From an uncultured Armatimonadota bacterium (GTDB lineage: Bacteria; Armatimonadota; Fimbriimonadia; Fimbriimonadales; Fimbriimonadaceae), in contig CAMLEL010000221.1 in NCBI GenBank assembly GCA_946478935.1, positions 1 through 5,044 of the forward strand: a DNA stretch of 5,044 nucleotides, written 5' to 3'. Both the position numbers and the translations under genes were made by a program. Of the stretch, positions 1 to 5,044 are shown piece by piece (within the stretch, counting starts at the first letter, position 1; every line of letters starts with the position of its first letter). A model generated the notes under the pieces. That model saw only the letters and a list, made by a program, of their open reading frames with translations. It had not been told where the DNA came from and did not search any database.

Positions 1-1
1 G

Positions 2-406
2 GCCGCCAAGCGTTACCTGCTTGAACAATTCATCGCGGAGGAAGGCGACTCCTGGAAGGATGCGTCGCTTCGAGCCTTCGACCTTGAATACCACAACATC
101 AATCCCGAAGCTGGCCTCTATCACGCATTGGAGCAGATGGGCGAGATATCGCAAGTCCTTTCTGAGGATGCAATTGATTCATGTGAACAGGGTAACCGTG
201 ATGGCTCGCGCGCATTGGCGCGTGGGCTCGCCATCTCGAAATTCAGCGACCATGTGCACCAAGTCTGCTGGAAGTCGATCACGTTTCGAATTGGGGACCG
301 ACTCACTGAAATTGACTTAAAACCCGATATCATCTATCCAAGCGACTTGAATGAAGCCGCGGACGTAGAAACGTTCATTAACATGTTGCGAGGAACCCAT
401 GACTGA
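2..406 (+). CDS. dop: PafA/Dop-family protein, C-terminal fragment (probable Dop deconjugase)
   Basis: This is the last 134 codons of a gene that begins before the window; the reading frame is open from base 2 to the TGA at 404-406. PafA and Dop are carboxylate-amine ligase-like enzymes related to glutamine synthetase. PafA attaches Pup or UBact to lysines, and Dop deamidates the tag or removes it from substrates. The fragment shows family C-terminal landmarks: a KRYLLEQF helix, the DLEYHNI...GLY segment (fragment residues about 27-40), an A-x-x-R-G-x-A-x-x-K/R-F/Y segment about 75-90, and the CWKSITFRIG stretch that corresponds to W-D-S-V-I-F in actinobacterial proteins. The catalytic N-terminal domain lies outside the window. 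The call of Dop over PafA rests mainly on position, because dop sits directly upstream of pup/ubact in known loci while pafA usually follows prcA. The family call is firm; the Dop/PafA choice is moderately sure. Confidence 0.82.
   Translation, partial: AAKRYLLEQFIAEEGDSWKDASLRAFDLEYHNINPEAGLYHALEQMGEISQVLSEDAIDSCEQGNRDGSRALARGLAISKFSDHVHQVCWKSITFRIGDRLTEIDLKPDIIYPSDLNEAADVETFINMLRGTHD
390..395 (+). promoter_or_regulatory. Shine-Dalgarno site of ubact
   Basis: GAGGAA lies 3 bases before the ATG at 399 and inside the last codons of the dop-like gene. It fixes the ubact start. It also suggests that the tag is translated both by direct initiation and by coupling to the upstream gene, whose stop codon lies inside the ubact reading frame. 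Confidence 0.7.
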
Positions 407-578
407 CGGCGATCGATTGACAAAGCCTCTGACACCAGGCACCAAGAAACTCGGCGACGAATCCGGCCCTACGGCTCCCACCGTCAAGCGACCAGAGGGA
501 GGCAATGAGCTTTTGAAGCGCATGAAAAGAGTCGATCCCGACCAGGCAAAGAAATATCGTCAAAGGTCCGGCGAGTAA
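399..578 (+). CDS. ubact: UBact, bacterial ubiquitin-like protein modifier (59 aa)
   Basis: UBact is a Pup-related, largely disordered tag whose C-terminal Glu is joined by a PafA-type ligase to lysines of target proteins, marking them for the bacterial proteasome. The 59-residue product starts MTDGDRLTKP and has a Gly/Pro/Lys-rich N-terminal half. It then carries VKRPEGG (29-35), LLKRMKRVDPDQAKKY (38-53) and the terminus RQRSGE (54-59). The VDPDQ core and the R-x-R-S/T-G-E/Q tail are hallmarks of UBact as I recall the family; Pup instead ends GGQ or GGE. The terminal residue is already Glu, so Dop-type deamidation should not be required. Eight lysines are possible self-conjugation sites. The start overlaps the upstream stop by 8 bases, has a good Shine-Dalgarno site, and the stop is 4 bases before prcB. 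A gene this short is easily missed by automatic callers. Identity is by motif memory plus context, and is very likely correct. Confidence 0.93.
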   Translation: MTDGDRLTKPLTPGTKKLGDESGPTAPTVKRPEGGNELLKRMKRVDPDQAKKYRQRSGE

Positions 579-582
579 CGGA

Positions 583-1323
583 ATGCTTGCCGTTCACGGA
601 AAGTCCTTTGCTGACTTGGTCGATTGGAAATCGCGCGCCGGCGCACTTTCGGAAGAGACTCATGGAACGACCGTCCTTGCCCTGAAATTTAACGGCGGTG
701 TTCTGACCCTAGCCGATCGACGGGCCACTGCCGGAAACTTGATCATGTACGATCAAGCTGAGAAGATCTTTGCGTTAGACGATGCGACGGTGGTCGCAAT
801 CAGTGGTGCATTCGCACGCTCCGTTGAGATCTGCCGATTTCTCAAACACTCCTTCAAATACTACAAGCGGTCGGTCTTGACCGAACTATCCGTTGAAGGA
901 AAGCTTGCCGATATCTCGAAAGCGCTTGCAAACAATGCACCGATGGCGGTCCAAGGAATCGGGATGTTCTTGCCGATTGTGTCGGTCTACGACGCCAAAC
1001 AGGATGACTTCGGCGTGTACTTCTTTGATGGCGCAGGTGCCCGTTTCCAAAATGGAAGCTATGCTTGTGCCGGTTCAGGTTCGGAACGTATCCGAGGCGT
1101 GTTCGAGTACATTGCCCGGTCGACGGGACACTTCGAGATGCGGTCCTTGGAAGAAGTTCTACTGGACGGTTTGGAAATGCTCGATATTGCCGCCGAACTC
1201 GATTCTGCCACCGGCGGATTCGTGAAGACTCCGCCAGTCACGCGAATTCTGGATCGGTCCGGCAACCGGGAAGTCGATAGTGAACTGCTCAGGCAGAGCA
1301 TGGACCGGATTCTGCTAAGATGA
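583..1323 (+). CDS. prcB: 20S proteasome beta subunit (PrcB), threonine protease
   Basis: This is the catalytic beta subunit of the bacterial 20S proteasome, an N-terminal-nucleophile hydrolase forming the two inner heptameric rings. The 246-residue precursor has a 28-residue propeptide ending ...SEETHG, followed by TTVLALKF, so autocleavage between Gly28 and Thr29 would expose the nucleophile Thr1 (precursor Thr29). In mature numbering Asp17 (in LADRRAT, precursor D45) and Lys33 (in AEKIF, precursor K61) are both present, as is the GSGS segment (precursor 164-167) near the site of the conserved active-site serine. The subunit should therefore be active. The mature chain of about 218 residues is normal for the family. 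The ATG lies 4 bases after the ubact stop with no convincing Shine-Dalgarno site (the nearest, AAAGG at 562-566, is too far), which suggests reinitiation by ribosomes ending ubact. The usual partner prcA does not follow; a convergent gene overlaps the last 35 bases. Confidence 0.95.
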   Translation: MLAVHGKSFADLVDWKSRAGALSEETHGTTVLALKFNGGVLTLADRRATAGNLIMYDQAEKIFALDDATVVAISGAFARSVEICRFLKHSFKYYKRSVLTELSVEGKLADISKALANNAPMAVQGIGMFLPIVSVYDAKQDDFGVYFFDGAGARFQNGSYACAGSGSERIRGVFEYIARSTGHFEMRSLEEVLLDGLEMLDIAAELDSATGGFVKTPPVTRILDRSGNREVDSELLRQSMDRILLR

Positions 1324-2017
1324 ATTCGAATCCGAGGTTAAGCCCATCTAATGGCATTGGACCCCGTTCGAGCTTTATTCCAGTAACTTTAAAAGGTCCC
1401 AGTTCATCTCGTTGAACTAGCTCTATGGAGCCGAGATACCCAACTTGCGATAGTACGGACAGCTTTCCAGCTTCTTCAAGTTGAACTTCGACCGCAATGA
1501 CCGGTCCCGCTGGCGAATCTCCAACTTGATCTCGCGAAAGCCGCTTGCCTAAATCGTGGGAATACTTGCAGAGAAAGAGCGGCACAGGAAACGCGGGATC
1601 CGGATACAAGTTACTGCAGATCAATTGCTCCGTGTGAGAGTCTGCTTCTGAGAATCCGCGTAACTTCAGAAGCTCAGAGTCACTCTCCCATTTGTCATAC
1701 CGCTCGGAACGAAAGCCAAGCCTCCCAAACGCATCTGATCCTGCATCCAAGCTGACCGGCTCGAACACCAAGGTGTCGCAAACCGGTTCGATCGGGGCGT
1801 CCAGGTCAGATTGAATCAACTCCAAGTTGATGCCGCCGAGTCCGATTCCGCTCATTCGGCCCTCCGGCCAAAACCTACCAATTGGCCAAGCTTCGGGAAA
1901 TCCAAACTCCAGTAAACGCCGGTGACAGTACTCGATGTCAGGTACGCGGCAGATCAGATGATCGAGTCGCTTTAGTGCGGCATCAATCCGATATTCGCGT
2001 CCGACAACGTAGGGCAT
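1289..2017 (-). CDS. VOC-superfamily glyoxalase-like protein
   Basis: The predicted 242-residue protein begins MPYVVGREYR and carries RLDHLICRVPDIE near residues 17-29 and GIGLGGINLELIQ near 57-69. This is the first beta-alpha-beta-beta-beta module of the vicinal oxygen chelate (glyoxalase/dioxygenase) fold, most like the 'glyoxalase-like domain' family. His20 and Glu66 are at the positions that bind metal in many members, so a metal-dependent activity is possible. The second half (PLFLCKYSHD near 150, then a VxVxLEEAGKL helix) fits a second module. Members act on very varied substrates, so none can be named. The ATG at 2017 is the first in-frame ATG before the domain, but it has no Shine-Dalgarno site and lies directly after the T-rich tail of the preceding gene's terminator hairpin. 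A longer TTG-start form would run into the upstream gene and is unlikely. The 3' end overlaps prcB tail to tail. The family is fairly sure, the start less so. Confidence 0.75.
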   Translation of the reverse strand: MPYVVGREYRIDAALKRLDHLICRVPDIEYCHRRLLEFGFPEAWPIGRFWPEGRMSGIGLGGINLELIQSDLDAPIEPVCDTLVFEPVSLDAGSDAFGRLGFRSERYDKWESDSELLKLRGFSEADSHTEQLICSNLYPDPAFPVPLFLCKYSHDLGKRLSRDQVGDSPAGPVIAVEVQLEEAGKLSVLSQVGYLGSIELVQRDELGPFKVTGIKLERGPMPLDGLNLGFEFILAESGPCSA

Positions 2018-2054
2018 AAACAGAAATGCGCTCGAATGAATCCATTCGAGCGCA
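2018..2054 (-). terminator. Rho-independent terminator after the barrel protein gene
   Basis: GCGCTCGAATG (2028-2038) and CATTCGAGCGC (2043-2053) form a perfect 11-base-pair stem, extended by a T-A pair at 2027/2054, around a 4-base loop. Read on the minus strand the stem is followed by ATTTCTGTTT (2027 down to 2018), a T-rich tail. It begins 15 bases after the stop of the minus-strand gene at 2070-2609. The T-rich side fits only the minus direction. It ends directly at the proposed ATG of the VOC gene, so that gene would depend on read-through or on a promoter I could not identify. Confidence 0.8.
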
Positions 2055-2069
2055 AAGCAAACAGGTCGA

Positions 2070-2609
2070 CTAGAACTTGTAGCCGAGGTAGACACCAAGG
2101 CCGTTGGCTCGAACCTTCGTGCTGCTCTCGTCGCTGAACGTCAGAACTCCTTCAGCGATGATGTTCGGACCCAGTTGAGTTCCTACGCCACCTCGGATCA
2201 TCCACTTGGCAGTGGACTTGCCGACGTCGATGATGGCAACGCCTGCACCCACGAAGAAGTAGCTTCGGCCTTCCGGATACATGCTGATTCCGCTGTTGGA
2301 ATAGAACCGGAGGTTTACTGCCAGCGGAAATACGTTTCCGTTATCTCCGTTGGAAGTGCGGAACCACCAGTCAGCCGAGAAGTACGTTGTGGCGCCTCGG
2401 ACGATCTGGGTGGGGAATTCGTAGTCGATTCCAACTCCACCGAACAGGTCGGAAGCTTCGCGCAGGTTGTCATCCCACGGGATCACGAGTCCGCCGCGGA
2501 AGGTGAGATACGATGGGGTGGCATCGATTCTCGTGTCGTCGCTCTGGGCCATCGCCCCACTTACGATTCCAATGGCTGCTAGGGCCATCGCAATTAACTT
2601 CTTGCTCAT
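2070..2609 (-). CDS. Small secreted, probable outer-membrane beta-barrel protein of unknown function
   Basis: The 179-residue product starts with a clear Sec signal peptide: MSKK, a hydrophobic stretch (LIAMALAAIGIVSG), and an AMA-Q cleavage site after about residue 21. The mature chain alternates polar and apolar residues in likely beta strands (YLTFRGGLVIP, TTYFSADWWFRT, PLAVNLRFYS, YFFVGAGVAIID, WMIRGGVGTQLG, IIAEGVLTFS, GLGVYLGYKF) and ends in Phe, the usual C-terminal signature for insertion by the BAM machinery. At about 158 mature residues it fits an eight-strand barrel of the OmpA/OmpW/OmpX size class, but I do not recognise a specific family and assign no function. It implies a cell with an outer membrane. 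The ATG start is supported by a good Shine-Dalgarno site, an upstream sigma70-like promoter and the signal peptide. A strong hairpin terminator follows the stop. Confidence 0.85.
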   Translation of the reverse strand: MSKKLIAMALAAIGIVSGAMAQSDDTRIDATPSYLTFRGGLVIPWDDNLREASDLFGGVGIDYEFPTQIVRGATTYFSADWWFRTSNGDNGNVFPLAVNLRFYSNSGISMYPEGRSYFFVGAGVAIIDVGKSTAKWMIRGGVGTQLGPNIIAEGVLTFSDESSTKVRANGLGVYLGYKF

Positions 2610-2614
2610 TTGTA

Positions 2615-2620
2615 TCCTTT
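2615..2620 (-). promoter_or_regulatory. Shine-Dalgarno site of the barrel protein gene
   Basis: On the minus strand AAAGGA lies 5 bases before the ATG at 2609. This is the clearest ribosome binding site of any minus-strand gene here and confirms the start of the signal peptide. Confidence 0.75.
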
Positions 2621-2673
2621 AGCCTCCGTACTGTTGCTGGCCGTGGAGTTACCTCGACCCAGGAGCCGCCTGT

Positions 2674-2702
2674 ATTCTACTTAGTTTGCTCGACCTCGTC
2701 AA
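2674..2702 (-). promoter_or_regulatory. Sigma70-like promoter of the barrel protein gene
   Basis: Read on the minus strand, TTGACG (2702-2697) and TAGAAT (2679-2674) are separated by exactly 17 bases, close to the TTGACA/TATAAT consensus (5 of 6 matches each). Transcription would begin near 2667, leaving a leader of about 58 bases before the ATG at 2609. No other promoter candidate on this strand in the 116-base gap is as good. Confidence 0.65.
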
Positions 2703-2719
2703 TTTACAGACAACATAAT
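2690..2719 (+). promoter_or_regulatory. Possible promoter of the isochorismatase-like gene
   Basis: On the plus strand CATAAT (2714-2719) is a good -10 match only 6 bases before the ATG at 2726. TCGACC (2690-2695) is a weak -35 at an 18-base spacing. With no Shine-Dalgarno site before the ATG, a start of transcription at or near the ATG would give a leaderless or very short-leader mRNA. The site interlocks with the opposing minus-strand promoter, so the two would compete for polymerase. This is a weak call based on short motifs. Confidence 0.35.
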
Positions 2720-2725
2720 CTCCTT

Positions 2726-3274
2726 ATGTCCGCGATTCATTGTCCTATTGACGATTCTCTACTGGTCATCGTTGATATCCAGCCTTCGTTCATGTCGGTG
2801 ATCCACGAGGCGGATCGAGTCGTTGAGCGGAGTCATTTTTTGGTTCAAGCCGCACGGATCCTCGACGTACCTGTTATGTCGACCGTCCAAAATCCCGACC
2901 GCATGGGCGGAATCGACGAGCGGTTCGAGTTATCAGAACCGATCTCTAAGATGGCCTTCAGTTGTGCAGGTTCGGGCACATTTCGGGAAGGGTTGGAGAG
3001 TCATGGTAGAAAATCGATCGTACTTGTCGGCATAGAAACCCACATTTGTGTCACGCTTACCGCCCTCGATCTCCTCCGGGAAGGCTATCAAGTTTTCGTT
3101 TGCCCAGATGCCGTCTCTGCGCGAAGCAACGAGCGTCACAAACTGGGCATGGAGCGCATGCGAGATGCCGGTGTCATGCCTACTCACACGGAAACTCTGG
3201 TTTATGAATGGATGGCCGCTGCAGATCATCCCAAGTTTCGAGAGGTGCTGCAAGTGGTCAAGTCAGCCAAGTAG
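2726..3274 (+). CDS. Isochorismatase-family cysteine hydrolase (ISOC1/2-like)
   Basis: The 182-residue protein has the full length and the complete catalytic triad of the isochorismatase-like hydrolase family: Asp17 in LLVIVDIQPSF, Lys75 in ISKMAFSC, and the nucleophile Cys108 in GIETHICV, preceded by the usual cis-peptide-type V-G-I-E turn. The later part (TALDLLREGYQVFVCPDA, then ARMR-like MERMRDAG and HPKFREV near the end) resembles the ISOC1/ISOC2 subgroup more than true nicotinamidases or isochorismatases. Members hydrolyse amide or vinyl-ether bonds; the substrate here cannot be told. The protein should be cytosolic, with no signal peptide. The frame stays open upstream to 2513, but that stretch is antisense to the neighbouring gene and crosses its promoter, so the ATG at 2726, just before the conserved first strand, is preferred even though no Shine-Dalgarno site precedes it. 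The S9 peptidase gene follows after 17 bases, probably as an operon. Confidence 0.88.
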   Translation: MSAIHCPIDDSLLVIVDIQPSFMSVIHEADRVVERSHFLVQAARILDVPVMSTVQNPDRMGGIDERFELSEPISKMAFSCAGSGTFREGLESHGRKSIVLVGIETHICVTLTALDLLREGYQVFVCPDAVSARSNERHKLGMERMRDAGVMPTHTETLVYEWMAAADHPKFREVLQVVKSAK

Positions 3275-3291
3275 CCGGTAACCTCTGCAAT

Positions 3292-5044
3292 ATGCCAAAG
3301 CGACCCATCAAGGCCGATGATCTGTTGCGATTGATTTTCGTGAGCGACCCGCAAATCAGCCCCGACGGCGAGAATGTGCTTTTCACTCGGAAACACATCG
3401 ACGATCGCAACAGATACATCTCGAATCTCTACTCCGTCGACGTGGAGGGTCGTGTTCGGCAATGGACTTCAGGAACGAATGGAGCGGGTCACGGTCGGTG
3501 GTCACCCGATGGCAGCCGCATTGCATTCTCCAGCGGTCGTGAGGAGAAAAAGGTCCAAATTTTTGTCTTGCCTGTGGATGGCGGTGAAGCAATCGCTGCT
3601 ACTAAGCTCGACGAAGGTTCTATCGGTGACTTTCGCTGGAGCCCGGATGGTCAGAAGATCGCATTTCTCTATCGGCGAAAAATGGCCGGCTGGACTGAAG
3701 AGGACAAAAAGAAACGGGACGAGAAGGGATTAAGCGAACCGCCAATCGCCGTCGACGATGTCTGGTATCGCTTGGACGGTGACGGATATTTCGGTGGTGA
3801 GCGGTATCGGCTGTTTATTCTGGATATCGGAACGGGAGAGGCAAGCGAACTCTATTCCGCCGCACCGGACGGCAACTACAGTTTCGACTGGTCGCCATCG
3901 TCAGATGAACTGATTGTTGCCCATACCGTAAGCAAAAGACCCTTTGCCGAACCTCCGAACGTGCAACTGCACCGGGTTGACCTTCAAGGGCAAAGTTGGC
4001 AGTTGGAAGGCTTGCCACGGGGACAGAAGTCATCTCCTCGTTGGTCCCCAGACGGAAAGTCGATCGCATATACCGGAGATGTCGATGAGAAGGATCCGTG
4101 GGGGACTCGAAACACAAAGGTGTATGTGGTCTCGGCCGATGGCGGAGAACCGAAATGCCTGACTGGGGAGACCGACTACGACGTCGCCGTTTCAACGTTA
4201 AGCGACGCGCGCGACGCATCCGAGTCGATATTGGAATGGCTTCCAGACGGCAAGGCGCTCTTGGTTCAGGTTGGATTCCACGGTGAATCTCAATTGGCGC
4301 GTGTTCCCTTGGCTGGCGGTTGTGAACTTCTGACCGAAGGGAAGCACACGCTTGGCGTGGGTAACTACGCCCTGGATGGACGCCGGATTGCCGCGACATT
4401 CGGTCATGCGACTCGGATGACCGAAGTCGCGGTCATCGAACCCGAACTTGCCACCGGGCGCATGATTCCGCGAGTCCTGACCAACTTTAACGGCGCCTTC
4501 CACGACGTAGTCAAACTAAGTGAACCCGAGGAATTCTGGTTGGATTCCACGCCCAACAAGGACGGTACGGAGAGCAAGCTCCATGGTTGGGTGATCAAGC
4601 CAATTGATTACCTGGAGCCAAAGCGATACCCTGCCGTGCTGGAAATCCACGGCGGACCTCACACCCAATACGGTTGGGCCCTGTTTCACGAGTTCCAGCT
4701 TCTCGCGGCAGAAGGATATGTGGTCGTCTATACCAACCCGCGAGGGTCGAAAGGTTATGGTGAGCAGTACTGTGCGGAAATCCGCGGGGACTGGGGCCAC
4801 AAGGACTGGGAGGACATCCAAACGGTAACGCGCTGGATGCAGCATCAGCCTTATATCCATCCTGGGCAAATGGGCGTCATGGGTGGAAGCTACGGCGGAT
4901 ACATGACCAATTGGGTGATCGGCCACACAAGCGATTTCAAAGCAGCGATCACCGACCGATGTGTTTCCAACATGATCAGCATGGCTGGAAGCAGTGACTT
5001 CCCCTTCAACAAAGATGGCTACTTTAAGGGCGTCGCCTGGGGCA
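3292..5044 (+). CDS. S9-family prolyl oligopeptidase / acylaminoacyl-peptidase-like serine peptidase, C-terminus cut by window edge
   Basis: 584 codons are visible and the frame is open to the last base, so the gene continues beyond the window. The N-terminal part is a beta-propeller with TolB-like blades marked by repeated W-S-P-D-G-type motifs at about residues 23-26, 70-74, 116-120, 200-202, 251-255 and 316-320. The propeller limits entry to short peptides. The alpha/beta-hydrolase domain starts near residue 420 with PAVLEIHGGPH (oxyanion segment, about 447-457), then YTNPRGSKGYG (about 480-490), and the nucleophile elbow GGSYGGYM with Ser533. The catalytic Asp and His, usually within about the next 100-130 residues, fall outside. 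Family members remove acyl-amino acids, dipeptides or short peptides from oligopeptides. There is no signal peptide, so a cytosolic enzyme is expected. The ATG lies 17 bases after the preceding stop without a clear Shine-Dalgarno site. The family is certain, the subfamily (S9C-like) only likely. Confidence 0.94.
   Translation, partial: MPKRPIKADDLLRLIFVSDPQISPDGENVLFTRKHIDDRNRYISNLYSVDVEGRVRQWTSGTNGAGHGRWSPDGSRIAFSSGREEKKVQIFVLPVDGGEAIAATKLDEGSIGDFRWSPDGQKIAFLYRRKMAGWTEEDKKKRDEKGLSEPPIAVDDVWYRLDGDGYFGGERYRLFILDIGTGEASELYSAAPDGNYSFDWSPSSDELIVAHTVSKRPFAEPPNVQLHRVDLQGQSWQLEGLPRGQKSSPRWSPDGKSIAYTGDVDEKDPWGTRNTKVYVVSADGGEPKCLTGETDYDVAVSTLSDARDASESILEWLPDGKALLVQVGFHGESQLARVPLAGGCELLTEGKHTLGVGNYALDGRRIAATFGHATRMTEVAVIEPELATGRMIPRVLTNFNGAFHDVVKLSEPEEFWLDSTPNKDGTESKLHGWVIKPIDYLEPKRYPAVLEIHGGPHTQYGWALFHEFQLLAAEGYVVVYTNPRGSKGYGEQYCAEIRGDWGHKDWEDIQTVTRWMQHQPYIHPGQMGVMGGSYGGYMTNWVIGHTSDFKAAITDRCVSNMISMAGSSDFPFNKDGYFKGVAWG

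Noticed and set aside
21..320. Plus-strand open frame in another frame over the dop-like gene
   Set aside because: The frame starting at base 2 carries clear PafA/Dop C-terminal motifs; this one is basic, Ser/Arg-rich and featureless.
399..578. Calling the small modifier Pup
   Set aside because: It lacks the Gly-Gly-Gln/Glu tail and has the VDPDQ and R-x-R-S-G-E features of UBact; the pathway is homologous, but the family label differs.
1321..1345. ATTCGAAT palindrome after the prcB stop as a terminator
   Set aside because: The inverted repeat is only 8 bases with no loop and no T-tract, so it would not form a useful hairpin.
2018..2098. Longer TTG-start form of the VOC protein
   Set aside because: It would begin inside the preceding gene and encode the terminator hairpin as protein; the domain starts well after the ATG at 2017.
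2175..2582. Plus-strand open frame opposite the barrel protein gene
   Set aside because: The opposite strand has a signal peptide, promoter, Shine-Dalgarno site and terminator; this frame has none of these and no domain.
2513..2725. N-terminal extension of the isochorismatase-like protein, in frame and open
   Set aside because: It is antisense to the start of the barrel protein gene and crosses that gene's promoter; the extension shows no family similarity, while the ATG at 2726 gives the normal family length.
3815..4926. Long minus-strand open frames (3815-4399 and 4516-4926) opposite the S9 peptidase gene
   Set aside because: Their products are low-complexity and Arg/Pro/Ser-rich without recognisable domains, and the plus strand is fully explained by a continuous peptidase frame.

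Overview
The window looks like a piece of a diderm (Gram-negative-type) bacterial chromosome of moderate GC content. Its most informative part is the left end (positions 2-1323). This is a three-gene, same-strand cluster: the C-terminal part of a PafA/Dop-family ligase/deconjugase, a 59-codon gene for a UBact-type ubiquitin-like modifier (ending ...YRQRSGE), and a 20S proteasome beta subunit (PrcB) with an intact Thr-Asp-Lys active site. The order matches the actinobacterial dop-pup-prcB arrangement. The modifier, however, has the UBact-type tail rather than the Gly-Gly-Gln/Glu tail of Pup. UBact has been described from Armatimonadetes, Nitrospirae, Planctomycetes, Verrucomicrobia and several candidate phyla. 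Together with a signal-peptide-bearing, Phe-terminated, beta-barrel-like protein in the same window, this suggests such a lineage. Armatimonadota is my best guess, and it is an inference only.

Layout: (1) 2-1323, plus strand: dop-like (partial) > ubact > prcB, tightly packed (8-base overlap, then a 4-base gap). (2) 1289-2017, minus strand: a VOC/glyoxalase-like protein whose 3' end overlaps the 3' end of prcB by 35 bases, so prcA does not follow prcB. (3) 2070-2609, minus strand: a small probable outer-membrane barrel protein with a good promoter, a good Shine-Dalgarno site and a strong hairpin terminator just after its stop. (4) 2610-2725: a 116-base divergent intergenic region carrying the promoter(s). 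(5) 2726-3274 and 3292-end, plus strand: an isochorismatase-fold cysteine hydrolase and a cytosolic S9-family (prolyl oligopeptidase/acylaminoacyl-peptidase-like) peptidase that runs off the right edge just past its catalytic serine.

How the genes work together: the ligase PafA (not in the window) would join the C-terminal Glu of UBact to lysines of target proteins, Dop would remove it, and a proteasome built from PrcB, a PrcA encoded elsewhere and an Arc/Mpa-type ATPase would degrade tagged proteins. Because UBact already ends in Glu, no deamidation step should be needed. The right-hand genes have no demonstrated link to this system. No stretch longer than about 120 bases lacks a gene, and I saw no tRNA, rRNA, CRISPR array or mobile element.
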